From: Phycisphaerae bacterium | GTDB lineage: Bacteria > Planctomycetota > Phycisphaerae > UBA1845 > CAIVHJ01 | Length of the DNA stretch: 64,000 nucleotides | Direction: 5' to 3' | Assembly: GCA_022072405.1 (NCBI GenBank) | Contig: JAJVHX010000012.1 | Coordinates: 211,807-275,806 of the forward strand | Part shown: positions 19,871 through 28,282 of the stretch, in pieces | Position numbering within the stretch: the first letter of the stretch is position 1 | Layout: every line of letters starts with the position of its first letter | Program-made: the position numbers and the translations under genes | The notes under the pieces: model-generated | Told to the model about the DNA's origin: nothing | What the model saw: the letters and a program-made list of their open reading frames with translations, nothing else | Database searches by the model: none

Positions 19871-19950
19871 TGGAGCCGGTTTCAAAATTGAAAATACGGG
19901 CAGCGCGCAGGCTAAAACCTGCGGCTCATTTAATTTTGAAAACGATTCTG
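19871..19950. mobile_element. Family A palindromic element, copy 2
   Basis: Ends at 19871-19890 (containing CCGGTTTCAAAATTG) and 19931-19950 (TAATTTTGAAAACGATTCTG) are imperfect inverted repeats. The core at 19902-19926 (GCGCGCAGGCTAAAACCTGC plus GGCTC) is a hairpin. It fills most of the tpiA-secG gap. Confidence 0.68.
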
Positions 19951-19991
19951 GGTCAGAGGCAACAGAGAACAGGCACGAGGAAGGTACTAAC

Positions 19992-20513
19992 ATGATGCTG
20001 TTATTAGCGAAGTTGACCTGGGGTCAGTCGATCCTGGGAGTCGGCATATTACTGGTCTGCTTTTTACTGATCGTCATCATCCTGCTGCAAAAGGGTCGTG
20101 GTGGCGGATTGACGAGCGCTTTCGGCGGAGGCGGGGGGACGGCGTTTGGTGCCAAAACCGGCGATGTCTTCACCTGGGTGACGGTGGCTTTTGCCGCGCT
20201 CTATCTGCTGCTCAATGTGGCGGGTAACTATGCCTTTGACCAGAATCGTCTGCTGGTAAATCAAAACCAAGCCAACCAGCCGCTGCTCGCGAATCCGACG
20301 ACCGAGGACGATCAGTTACCGATCGATGAATCGACAACGACTGCTCCAGCGGGATCAGAGAGCCAGCCTGCTACACTGCCGGCGGAATCACCCACCAGCG
20401 GTGCGGCAGCCGATGAGACGGGTGGCGATACGTCGAGGGCCACTCCACCGGCCGATGCCCCAGCCACCACACCGGATCAACCCGCACCTGCAGACGAGCC
20501 GTCGACGAATTGA
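19992..20513 (+). CDS. secG: Preprotein translocase subunit SecG with long acidic tail
   Basis: A 173-residue SecG, the small inner-membrane subunit that aids SecYEG-mediated export. The first transmembrane helix ([26 protein letters not shown], about 16-41), the conserved [26 protein letters not shown] loop and the second helix ([21 protein letters not shown]) fit the family. After residue 85 comes an unusual low-complexity Ala/Pro/Thr/Glu-rich tail of nearly 90 residues, which typical SecG (70-120 residues) lacks. ATG 19992 follows GAGGAAGG; in-frame codons upstream translate the family A repeat and are rejected. Confidence 0.92.
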   Translation: MMLLLAKLTWGQSILGVGILLVCFLLIVIILLQKGRGGGLTSAFGGGGGTAFGAKTGDVFTWVTVAFAALYLLLNVAGNYAFDQNRLLVNQNQANQPLLANPTTEDDQLPIDESTTTAPAGSESQPATLPAESPTSGAAADETGGDTSRATPPADAPATTPDQPAPADEPSTN

Positions 20514-20546
20514 CTCAAACGCGCCCGACTTCGAGCAAGGGATGTT

Positions 20547-21425
20547 ATGCTGCTCTCCATGACCGGATTTGGTGATGCGACCACCCTGCAGGAAGGGGTG
20601 AATTACGCGGTCGAGGTGCGCAGTGTCAACAACCGTTACTACAAAGCAGTCATCAAACTTCCCGAACTGCTGCAATCACTGGAGAGCGACGTTGATCGTC
20701 TGCTCCGCCAGCGTCTGCAACGCGGCAGTGTTACTTATCATCTGAAATTGCGCAGCAGCGGGCCGATGATGCCCGCGCTCGACCTGGAACTGCTGCGGAG
20801 TTACGCCCGTCAACTGCAACCACTGGTGAACGAGGGGTTGATCGGGCAGCTGGACCTGTCCGCTTTACTGGCTTTGCCGGGCGTATGTGCCCTGCCCGAA
20901 CTGGATGAAGAAACCCGCCAGCGTTTATGGCAACAGATTTCTCAGCTTACCGATGTGGCACTGGATAAGCTGCTGGCGATGCGTCGCGACGAAGGGCGGG
21001 TATTGGCAGAGGATCTGCTGAAGCACACCAAACAGGTGCGGGAATGGTCGGAGCAGATAGCCCAGCGCGCCCCGTTGATGGTGCAGGAATATCAGCATCG
21101 ACTGCTTTCACGGGTGAATGAGTTACTGGCTGAACGGCAGTTATCCTTGCAGGAAAACGACCTGCTCCGCGAGATTTCCATCTTTGCCGAGCGCTGCGAT
21201 ATCAGTGAGGAACTGGTGCGGCTGGGCAGCCATCTGGAACAGTTTGAACTGCTGATCCGCAATGGGGAGCAGGCCGGCCGCAAACTCGATTTTCTTGCCC
21301 AGGAGATGCTCCGCGAAGCCAATACCGTCGGCAGTAAAGCCGGCGATGCCGCCATCACCCGCGCCGTGGTCGAGATCAAAGGATTGATCGACCGCCTCAA
21401 AGAACAAGTCCAGAACGTTGAATAA
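20547..21425 (+). CDS. yicC: YicC family endoribonuclease-like protein
   Basis: A 292-residue protein with the YicC N-terminal signature LLSMTGFGDAT and EVRSVNNRYYKAVIKLPELL, and the C-terminal conserved block LLREISIFAERCDISEELVRLGSHLEQFE...GRKLDFLAQEMLREANTVGSKAGDAAITRAVVEIKGLIDRLKEQVQNVE. YicC proteins are RNA-cleaving hexamers in E. coli. In many bacteria yicC directly precedes gmk; here gmk lies 4.5 kb downstream, with an LVIVD and an FHA gene between. AGGGA stands 6 bases before ATG 20547. Confidence 0.93.
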   Translation: MLLSMTGFGDATTLQEGVNYAVEVRSVNNRYYKAVIKLPELLQSLESDVDRLLRQRLQRGSVTYHLKLRSSGPMMPALDLELLRSYARQLQPLVNEGLIGQLDLSALLALPGVCALPELDEETRQRLWQQISQLTDVALDKLLAMRRDEGRVLAEDLLKHTKQVREWSEQIAQRAPLMVQEYQHRLLSRVNELLAERQLSLQENDLLREISIFAERCDISEELVRLGSHLEQFELLIRNGEQAGRKLDFLAQEMLREANTVGSKAGDAAITRAVVEIKGLIDRLKEQVQNVE

Positions 21426-21633
21426 ACTACCTGATCTGCCTCCAGGCATCCTCTCACGCAATACCGAGCCTGTAAACGTCCCCATAACATGAAAATAACA
21501 ATCTCCAGCCTGCTGATGGGTTCACCATAATCAGCATGAATTTTATTCACAATAAACAGTGTGAATTCCAGAGCTGGTTTCAAAATCACCAAGTGAGAAC
21601 ACCTAAAAGAATCCATCGTGAGCCGCGTTGCTC

Positions 21634-21720
21634 GCCGGCGGGTTCGGCAGCGCGACGCGACGACGAGGCCATTTTGGAAACAGGGTTGAGGAGTCACAAC
21701 AAAGCCGGCGAACCCGCCGG
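21634..21720. repeat. Inverted repeat with GCCGGCGGGTTCG arms
   Basis: GCCGGCGGGTTCGG at 21634-21647 is the complement of most of GCCGGCGAACCCGCCGG at 21704-21720. The spacer is about 56 bases. No T tract follows, and no gene is visible inside. Confidence 0.5.
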
Positions 21721-21971
21721 CCGCAACCGCAGGACGCCCATCGGCAGCATCGCCGGCCAGCGTCGCTCGTCGTCATCAATGTCTCCAACATTTACTCCTT
21801 CTCACTCCTCGGCCTGCTGACTGGCGGTGGGCGTCGCGGCCACGAGCGGTTCTTTTAGTTGCTCTAAGGCTTCGCGCGGGCTAGAGCATGTTCATTTTTA
21901 TTGGTCCGCCCGATAGGGATCCTTCGTGGTATGCCCCGGCAGTATCAACCGTGGTGAATAACCGCTGTCCC

Positions 21972-21990
21972 GCACGGCTCACAGAGCCGT
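21972..21990. repeat. CACGGCTC palindrome, copy 2
   Basis: CACGGCTCACAGAGCCGTG is identical over 19 bases to the copy at 54135-54153, and is followed by a similar RCRCACC. Confidence 0.65.
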
Positions 21991-22030
21991 GACACACCCC
22001 ATTCTCATAACACGGAACGATTAACATGAA

Positions 22031-22076
22031 TCCAGGCTAAAGCCCGCGGCTCATTGAATTTTGAAACCACTTCTAA
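22031..22076. repeat. Family A core and right end, copy 3
   Basis: Core AGGCTAAAGCCCGCGGCTC is followed by ATTGAATTTTGAAACCACTTCT, matching the other family A ends. The matching left end may be at 21569-21587, 440 bases away. Confidence 0.55.
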
Positions 22077-22255
22077 TAATTGCTGAATCTCCATCCTATC
22101 GGTTTCAATACTTCTTGCATGGAGCTCACCTGGAACATTAGGATGGAGGGTGACGTCGGGCCGATTTCGGGGGTTAGTTGGCGCACTGAGTTTTGATCGG
22201 ATCGTGGCGCGTCGGACGATACTTCACCGATTATGTCTGAAACTGGGGGAAGCAC

Positions 22256-24271
22256 ATGAGAGCATCTCGTATTTCTTTGAGTTCATTGGGGTCAGCATTC
22301 GGCTGGGTACTGGTACTCTTGATTCAACCCGCGGCTCAGGGGCAATCGCTGGAAGAACGCGGTCATTGGGGCGGTCGGCAACAGGTGGCCGCATTATTGG
22401 AAGATGGCGTGCTGGTGGGCAACGGTAATCATCTGGTCCGCCTCGATGTGACGGATCCCAGTGCACCCCTGATGCTCTCAGAATCGGTTGGTTTGCCGGG
22501 ATTGATCAGCGGCATTGCCGTGGACGGCGATTATGCATACGTCACCTGTCTGGATGAATTCAGTCGACCGATCAAGGGGTTTCATGTTTTCCAGATCAAT
22601 GATCCGCACCGACTGGAATTGCTGGCTTCCATCAATACCGGCCAGGTACCGCTGATGGCCATACCGGGTCGTGAGCTGTTACGTAACGCAGCGCCGATCC
22701 TGGACCAGGATTCCTGGCCCAGTACCACGCAGCCGCAGCCAAATTGGCAGGAGATGCTTCCGGTGGAAATACAACCGGAAATAATGCCTCTCGGCCGAGC
22801 CATCAGCACCAATTATCATGTGAGCAGCGCTAACGGTTTTGCATATGTCTGTACCGGCGAGTTTGGCGTGCAGGTCATCGACGTTCATGTACCCAGCGCG
22901 CCAAGATGGATCGCCCGTGTGGATACACCTGGGATTGCCCGGGCCAGCGCGCCGCAGGGTCTCTATCTGTATGTAGCGGATCACAGCGGTGGTTTGCAGG
23001 TGGTGGATATCAGCGATCCCCGTCGCGCGCGACGAGTGGGCAGTGTTTCGGCCGGCAATGCCTGGGGCGTGGCGGTAGAGGGGGATTATGCTGTAGTGGC
23101 TGCCGGCGGCGTGGGGGCGATGCTGTTTGATCTGACCAATCCGGCCAAACCGGTGCAACGGGATATTCTGGGATTGTCGGCGTGGGCTTATGATGTGGCA
23201 GTTGAAGGCAGTCTGGTGACCGTGGCCACTAATGGGGGGTTGACCTTGCTGGAAATCAACCCGGCGAGTGAACTTGATTGGCGGGGGCAGTGGGAGTATT
23301 TCGGAGAACTCATCGATGTGCAGCTGGCTGAAAGTGTAGCCTGGGCATCGGATCCGGTGGGTGGCTTGCAGATGGTGAACCTGATTGAGCCGGAACATCC
23401 GCAATGGCTGGGCAGTTGGCGGACCAGCGATATGCCGCAGAATGTGGTGGTGCAGGGAGACTATGCCTACATCGTCAGTCCGGGTCATGGTCTGGAGGTG
23501 CTGGAGATTCGTGATCCCGACCAGCCGCGCCATGTAGCGGGGTTGGACGTGGGTGGCTGGGGCTATGATCTGAAAGTTCGGGGCGCAGATGCCTTTCTCA
23601 GTCGCCTGGGAACCGACACCGTTATGTGGATCGATATTTCTGAACCAACCACGCCGACGATTCTGGCACAGTTTCCGACTGGTGAGGCATATGGATTGTT
23701 TATCGCGGGCAATCTGCTATTTGTCGCCGCCGGCTGGGATGGTTTGGAAGTGTATCAGATCGATGATCCCGGCAGTGTGCATCAGGTGGGGCATGTAGCT
23801 CTGCGGGGGCGGGCACGGGCGGTGGTGGTGCGCGACGGGCTTGCTTTTGTGGCGGTGGAATATTCCGGCGTGCAGATTATTGATGTCCATGCACCGCAGA
23901 TGATGTCCGAAGTGGGTTGGCTGGAGACCGCCGGGCAGGCCTATGATCTGACTCTGGCTGATTCATCCTTGCTGGTGGCTGATGGTCATAATGGTTTGCT
24001 GTTGGTGGATGCGCAGCAACCGGCAGCGCCTCGACTGATGCAGACGTTTCCAACCGGAGCCAACACGGTCAAGGTGCACTATCATTATCCCTACGCCAGT
24101 GTTCTGGATAGCGAAACAGGTCTGTATCTGCTGGATGTCAGCCGGATGCCCGGCTGGGTTTTGCTGGACCTTACTCCGACGCGGGTGTATGCCTTGGGGT
24201 TGGATGTCGCTGACGGCGTAATCTATATAACCGAGTCGGATGGCTTACGGTTATTTACCTTCGGTAATTAG
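22256..24271 (+). CDS. Exported LVIVD-repeat (beta-propeller-like) protein
   Basis: A 671-residue protein with an N-terminal signal (SLGSAFGWVLVLLIQPAAQG, about 10-29). The rest is built of repeats of about 40-45 residues of the LVIVD type, each with a G-x-Y-A/L-Y/F-V/I-A block and an L-x-V-x-D-I/V-S-D-P-x-x-P/A-x-x-x-G block, for example GLYLYVADHSGGLQVVDISD, DYAYIVSPGHGLEVLEIRD and GLAFVAVEYSGVQIIDVHAP. Such proteins fold as propellers and are usually at the cell surface or in the periplasm; binding partners are unknown. GGGGGAAG precedes the ATG. Confidence 0.85.
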   Translation: MRASRISLSSLGSAFGWVLVLLIQPAAQGQSLEERGHWGGRQQVAALLEDGVLVGNGNHLVRLDVTDPSAPLMLSESVGLPGLISGIAVDGDYAYVTCLDEFSRPIKGFHVFQINDPHRLELLASINTGQVPLMAIPGRELLRNAAPILDQDSWPSTTQPQPNWQEMLPVEIQPEIMPLGRAISTNYHVSSANGFAYVCTGEFGVQVIDVHVPSAPRWIARVDTPGIARASAPQGLYLYVADHSGGLQVVDISDPRRARRVGSVSAGNAWGVAVEGDYAVVAAGGVGAMLFDLTNPAKPVQRDILGLSAWAYDVAVEGSLVTVATNGGLTLLEINPASELDWRGQWEYFGELIDVQLAESVAWASDPVGGLQMVNLIEPEHPQWLGSWRTSDMPQNVVVQGDYAYIVSPGHGLEVLEIRDPDQPRHVAGLDVGGWGYDLKVRGADAFLSRLGTDTVMWIDISEPTTPTILAQFPTGEAYGLFIAGNLLFVAAGWDGLEVYQIDDPGSVHQVGHVALRGRARAVVVRDGLAFVAVEYSGVQIIDVHAPQMMSEVGWLETAGQAYDLTLADSSLLVADGHNGLLLVDAQQPAAPRLMQTFPTGANTVKVHYHYPYASVLDSETGLYLLDVSRMPGWVLLDLTPTRVYALGLDVADGVIYITESDGLRLFTFGN

Positions 24272-24511
24272 CCATCCCGTATTTGCAGGCTATTACCATT
24301 ACTTACGTCCGGAAAAGCACTATTCCGGGGTGTACCATAATTGCATATTTGTAATTCTTCATGATTTCAGTCGTGGAAATCTGGAAAATCGCTCGCCTGC
24401 CCGCCTACACTTTGAAGTGAGGGAATGTCGTACAAACTCACCGCCACCCGGATGGAAATTAACAGTCGCTTCAAAACTGAATCGTCAACCCGCGCGGGGG
24501 AGATGAATTTG

Positions 24512-25906
24512 ATGGGCGCTGATACTGTTGCATCACCATTGGATGAGGTCCTGCTGCCGGCGGGAGCCCGTCGTCTGCGCCTGCTGGCGCTGCATGAAGA
24601 GCCGTCCCGCCAGCGTGAGGCGGAGATTCAAAAAGTCCTCACGCTGTTCGGCACCCAGCCGGGTTGTCATGTGATGCTCGCCGATGGGCTGGTTTCCAAG
24701 GTGCATTGTGCCATCGTCCACACCGGTGAACGGGTCTGGGTCCGCCATTTCGGCATCGCCAGTCCCACCCTGCTCAACGGCCGCCCCTTCGATCTGCGCG
24801 AATTGCAGGATGAGGACGTGCTGCAGATCGGCGGGCAGAGTTTCAGGATTCGATTAGCCGCCGCCGCTGAGCCGTTGAACGAACCCGCCACGAACGATCA
24901 ATCCATCTGGGCGCTGCTGCATCGCGAACATTGCGAACAGCGGGTAAATGTGCAGCGTCCGATTTTTACCGTCGGTCGCCAAGCCAACAACGATCTGGTC
25001 GTCGCGGACACGAGCTTGTCGCGCCATCATGCCTTGCTGGTGCGCCTCGGTTCGGAAATCGTGATCTGCGATCTGCACAGCGGTAATGGTACGTGGGTCA
25101 ATGATCAGCGGATCAAGCGCGTCCGACTGCAGGACGCCGACCGGCTGCTGTTCGGCCTGGTAGCCTTTCAGATTCAACTGACTGTGAAATCACCAGCGCC
25201 CTTGAATGACCCTTCCGTTGCCGGACACCCGGTGCATGAAATCCGCGATCAGATACTGCTCGGTCGAACGGTCGTCGGGCCGACCCAACCGCTGGTGGGC
25301 GTGGATCTGCCGGAGGAAACGCTGGTCGCCCATCCCTTGCGGCTGGAATCGGAAGCACTGTGGGATGTGGAACTGGCGGCGGAACCGTTACACCATCGGC
25401 GAAATGGACACCGCGCTGGCGTGAACGGCCGTGGTCTTGATGCTGCTGCATACGAACAATTCCGGCCTGAACGGGAAGCACAACTCAACGAACAGGAACG
25501 ACGTCTCGCCCGGTTGCAGCAGGAGCTGGATGCCCGGCAGAGTGAATTGGAAAAACATGCCACTGAACTGCATCAGGAACGGTTTCTGCTGGAACATCAG
25601 CAGACCCAACTGGAACAGCTGGCACTAACCATGCAATCGCAACGCGAGCAAATTCAGCAGCGTGAAATGGAGCTGACCAGCCGGCTGGCTGCGGAGCAGT
25701 TGCAGCAGTTGGCCCGACAGCGGGAAAGTGCCGAATTCGAACAGCGTCAACAATTGCAGGATGCCCAGGCCTGCCGCCTGGCGGAAGAAGCGACCCGGTT
25801 ACAGGAGGCCCGCCGCCAGCTGCATCTCAAACTTCAGGAATTTCACCACACCATCGAACTCTGCCGGCAGAATCTGCAGACCGCCAACCAGTTTGAAGCC
25901 CTCTGA
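24512..25906 (+). CDS. Double FHA-domain protein with C-terminal coiled coil
   Basis: About 464 residues. A first, less typical FHA domain (about 25-115) contains LADGLVSKVHCAIVHTGERVW and LLNGRPFDL. A second FHA domain (about 145-225) is canonical: FTVGRQANNDLVVADTSLSRHHALL with the GR and SRHH phosphothreonine-binding residues, then DLHSGNGTWVNDQRI. Residues about 300-460 form a long Gln/Glu/Leu coiled coil. FHA domains bind phosphothreonine peptides, implying signalling through Ser/Thr kinases. ATG 24512 has GGAG 9 bases upstream; in-frame ATGs at 24503 and 24425 are alternatives with poor ribosome-site spacing. Confidence 0.85.
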   Translation: MGADTVASPLDEVLLPAGARRLRLLALHEEPSRQREAEIQKVLTLFGTQPGCHVMLADGLVSKVHCAIVHTGERVWVRHFGIASPTLLNGRPFDLRELQDEDVLQIGGQSFRIRLAAAAEPLNEPATNDQSIWALLHREHCEQRVNVQRPIFTVGRQANNDLVVADTSLSRHHALLVRLGSEIVICDLHSGNGTWVNDQRIKRVRLQDADRLLFGLVAFQIQLTVKSPAPLNDPSVAGHPVHEIRDQILLGRTVVGPTQPLVGVDLPEETLVAHPLRLESEALWDVELAAEPLHHRRNGHRAGVNGRGLDAAAYEQFRPEREAQLNEQERRLARLQQELDARQSELEKHATELHQERFLLEHQQTQLEQLALTMQSQREQIQQREMELTSRLAAEQLQQLARQRESAEFEQRQQLQDAQACRLAEEATRLQEARRQLHLKLQEFHHTIELCRQNLQTANQFEAL

Positions 25907-25952
25907 CGAATTCCATCTACCACCTGCTTAAGGGTATACTGTCGCACTTCGC

Positions 25953-25958
25953 AAGGAG
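25953..25958 (+). promoter_or_regulatory. Ribosome binding site that fixes the gmk start
   Basis: AAGGAG lies 7 bases before ATG 25966. The in-frame GTG at 25960 is only 1 base away from it and is therefore rejected. Confidence 0.7.
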
Positions 25959-25965
25959 TGTGGTC

Positions 25966-26535
25966 ATGCATCAACCCGGTCGTTTGATCGTCATCAGTGG
26001 TCCTTCGGGAACCGGCAAAACTTCGATCTGTAACGAGCTGCTCAAGCGGTTGCCCCGGGCGCGCTGGAGCACCTCCTGCACGACCCGTCCGATGCGCCCC
26101 GGTGATGTCGATGGTCAGACCTATCACTTCGTGTCGTGCGATGAATTTATGCAGATGAAGCAGCGTGGTGAATTTCTGGAAACCGCCGAATATCTGGGCC
26201 ACTTCTACGGCACACCGGCGGAACCGGTCCGCCAAGCCGTGCGGGATGGCGTTTATATCATTCTGGAGATCGAAGTGCAGGGGGGGGCCCAGGTCGCCCG
26301 CCAGATGCCCGAATCGATTCGCATATTCGTCCTGCCGCCGACTATGGAAACCCTGAAAGCCCGCCTGGCGGGGCGAAAGACCGAATCGGAACAGCAGCAG
26401 GCCAAACGGCTCGCCGAAGCTGACGGCGAAATCGGCTTCGCCCGCGACAGCGGCTGCTACCAGTACTTCGTCACCAACGACGAACTCGATATCACGGTCG
26501 AAGAGATTCTCCAGTTGATCGCTTCGGCGAAATGA
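25966..26535 (+). CDS. gmk: Guanylate kinase
   Basis: A 189-residue nucleoside monophosphate kinase that phosphorylates GMP to GDP with ATP. The P-loop is SGPSGTGKTSI (about residues 10-20); GMP-binding residues are in SCTTRPMRPGDVDGQTYHFVS; the LID region has ARLAGRKTESEQQQAKRLAEA. It is followed by an rpoZ-like gene and coaC, the widely conserved gmk-rpoZ-coaBC order. A TATACT at 25935-25940 could be its -10 box. Confidence 0.95.
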   Translation: MHQPGRLIVISGPSGTGKTSICNELLKRLPRARWSTSCTTRPMRPGDVDGQTYHFVSCDEFMQMKQRGEFLETAEYLGHFYGTPAEPVRQAVRDGVYIILEIEVQGGAQVARQMPESIRIFVLPPTMETLKARLAGRKTESEQQQAKRLAEADGEIGFARDSGCYQYFVTNDELDITVEEILQLIASAK

Positions 26536-26545
26536 TGCCCCGTAT

Positions 26546-26651
26546 CCGTACCGGGTACTGGTAAAGTTTCGCCGAGCCGCGACCATCAGGGAGCGGTTTT
26601 CATGATTTTTTGATCGAATACGATTAAATCGGTACCAGTACTCCGTACCGG
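26546..26651. mobile_element. Family B palindromic element, copy 1
   Basis: Terminal inverted repeats are CCGTACCGGGTACTGGTA (26546-26563) and TACCAGTACTCCGTACCGG (26633-26651). Inside, 26574-26595 is the complement of the CGCTCCCTKACGGTCGCGGC core found in copy 2 (37268-37360) and the partial copy 3 (59130-59175). About 106 bp, non-coding, between gmk and the rpoZ-like gene. Confidence 0.7.
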
Positions 26652-26747
26652 ACGATGGTTGTATTTTTCATACCAGACCTGCTAAAATAACGGGTCTACC
26701 TGTACTTAGCGATATGACTATAACTTCTCGGCTCTGAGGGACTGATC

Positions 26748-26996
26748 ATGATTGAGCAGTTGAAGAATGATGACATCATCCGGCGTTTCGGCGGGCGATT
26801 CAAGCTGACCGCGGTGATCCAGAAGCGTTGGCGCGACCTCATGCATGGGGCCCGGCCGATGGTTGAAGATGAAGGACTGACCCAGCTCGAAGTGGCCATC
26901 AAGGAAATCGCCGAGGGCAAGATCGACATCTCCGATACGCCGCACGTCTCCGCTAGCGTTCCGGTCGTCAAAACTTCCAGCTACGAGGATGATTAA
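26748..26996 (+). CDS. rpoZ: RNA polymerase omega subunit-like protein
   Basis: An 82-residue protein in the normal rpoZ position between gmk and coaC. The stretch IIRRFGGRFKLTAVIQKRWRDLMHGARP aligns by eye to the omega core (the N-R-Y-x-L-V-x-x-A-x-x-R-A-R-x-L region), with GGRFKLTAVIQKRWRDL replacing NRYELVLVAAKRARQL, and QLEVAIKEIAEGKI matches the second conserved helix. Omega promotes folding of the beta-prime subunit. Sequence match is loose, so the call rests partly on gene order. Its stop codon overlaps the start of coaC by one base. Confidence 0.75.
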   Translation: MIEQLKNDDIIRRFGGRFKLTAVIQKRWRDLMHGARPMVEDEGLTQLEVAIKEIAEGKIDISDTPHVSASVPVVKTSSYEDD

Positions 26997-27583
26997 TGCC
27001 CGCTCCTGCCGCCAGCGAACTGTCGGGCTATGAACTGCTCGTCGGGGTGTGCGGCGGAATTGCTGCTTACAAGGTCTGCTCCGTGGTCAGCGGGTTGGTG
27101 CAGCGCGGGGCGGGTGTGCAGGTGGTGATGACCGAGTCGGCGACCCATCTGGTCGGCCCTGCCACCTTTCAGGCCCTCAGCGGCCGGTCCGTCTTCACCA
27201 CGCAGTGGCCCGTCGCTGGATACTACGAGCAACAACACATTCAACTGACCGAGCGTGCCGATCTGTTTGTGATCGCCCCTGCCACCGCCAACATTCTCGC
27301 CAAGGCCGCGCAGGGTCTCGCGGATGATCTGGTCAGCACCATGATCCTTAGCACCGACTGTCCGCTGCTCTTCGCTCCGGCCATGAACACCCGCATGTGG
27401 CAGAATCCCGTGGTGCAGGAGAATGTTCAGAAACTCCGTCAACTGGGCCACTCATTTCTCGAACCGGAGGAGGGCTGGCTAGCCTGTCGGACTGTTGGCG
27501 CCGGGCGTCTGGCCGATCCGGAAACAATCGTCACTTCCCTGACTCAAATTCTTAAAACGCATCCCCCAAGGCTGAAAATCTGA
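26996..27583 (+). CDS. coaC: Phosphopantothenoylcysteine decarboxylase, stand-alone CoaC
   Basis: A 195-residue flavoprotein of the HFCD family. It has the FMN-binding start LLVGVCGGIAAYKVCSVVSGL, the active-site histidine in QQHIQLTERADLFVIAPATANILAK (PATANI corresponds to the PASANT motif), LFAPAMNTRMWQNP for substrate binding, and GWLACRTVGAGRLADPETI as the substrate flap. It decarboxylates phosphopantothenoylcysteine in coenzyme A synthesis. In most bacteria CoaC is fused to the CoaB synthetase; here the frame ends after CoaC, so CoaB must be encoded elsewhere. Its ATG overlaps the preceding stop (TAATG). Confidence 0.9.
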   Translation: MPAPAASELSGYELLVGVCGGIAAYKVCSVVSGLVQRGAGVQVVMTESATHLVGPATFQALSGRSVFTTQWPVAGYYEQQHIQLTERADLFVIAPATANILAKAAQGLADDLVSTMILSTDCPLLFAPAMNTRMWQNPVVQENVQKLRQLGHSFLEPEEGWLACRTVGAGRLADPETIVTSLTQILKTHPPRLKI

Positions 27584-28282
27584 TTTTCCGCCCCTCGCGG
27601 CGAAAAAATATTTTTGATCAAAAATAATACTTCAAAAAAATTATCAACAGTGCAGGAAGCGGGCAATTACTGCAGCGCGGTAATTGATCTAACTTCATGT
27701 CACCCATGATGGTTTTAGCGACAACAGCGTTATCAGTGCTGATAATGAGGTCGGAGCGGATCAAATTTATTCACTGATGACCGCCATTCACTTAGGGATT
27801 TTAGCGCAGAAATAATTTAAGTGTCCATCGAATGCGGGTCGATGCATATTTCTTTCGTGGGAATCTGCGCGGCAATATTACTGCGATGCAAACGTAACCA
27901 TTTTCAGAAAATGGGTGTTGACTTAAAGGACATTGGCCGTACAATTTCGCCGCAACAGGTATTCGTATCCTGGGGCGGTCTCTATTTACGCCTTGGATAC
28001 TAACTCTTTGCTGTAGTCGGGTCTTCGTGGGCGCGTGATTGACCCGCTGCACCTCCAAAAAATATCGGGTTGGGCTTGGCTGTCCGGTTTGTTGAGACAT
28101 TGCTGCAGATAGTCTAGAAAACGAATAGCCGAATTGCCTGATGCATAAGTCTGATTTGCTGATCGTGTGTGATGAAAACAGAAGAACAGGAAAGTCTGCC
28201 GCGTGGGCGGGCTTTAACGAATAAACGTCTGGTTGAATATCAAATGGATAAACGAAACACTTTGTCCACTGGAGGAACTCTA
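27584..28282. other. AT-rich intergenic region with dyads upstream of the surface protein gene
   Basis: About 700 bp with no convincing gene. A perfect 18-bp palindrome TATTTTTGATCAAAAATA lies at 27609-27626, CAATTAC...GTAATTG at 27664-27686, and TTATCAG-TG-CTGATAA at 27730-27745. These dyads could be operators or part of a terminator of the coaC operon (a weak TTTTCCGCC/GGCGAAAA stem is near 27583-27606). A minus-strand frame at 27801-28295 lacks protein-like composition. Confidence 0.45.

Larger units (their letters stand above)
21426..22255. other. 830-bp intergenic region rich in inverted repeats
   Basis: No credible gene is seen. It contains a GCCGGCGGGTTCG inverted repeat (21634-21720), a CACGGCTC palindrome (21972-21990), and family A-like halves: a left end at 21569-21587 (contains GCTGGTTTCAAAATC) and a core plus right end at 22031-22076 (AGGCTAAAGCCCGCGGCTC, then GAATTTTGAAACCACTTCT). 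It may be a family A element expanded by insertion of other repeats. It separates yicC from the LVIVD gene. Confidence 0.55.

Noticed and set aside
21603-21858. Small frames on both strands in the repeat island (for example 21603-21791 minus, 21628-21858 plus)
   Set aside because: They are formed by inverted repeats and show no protein-like pattern.
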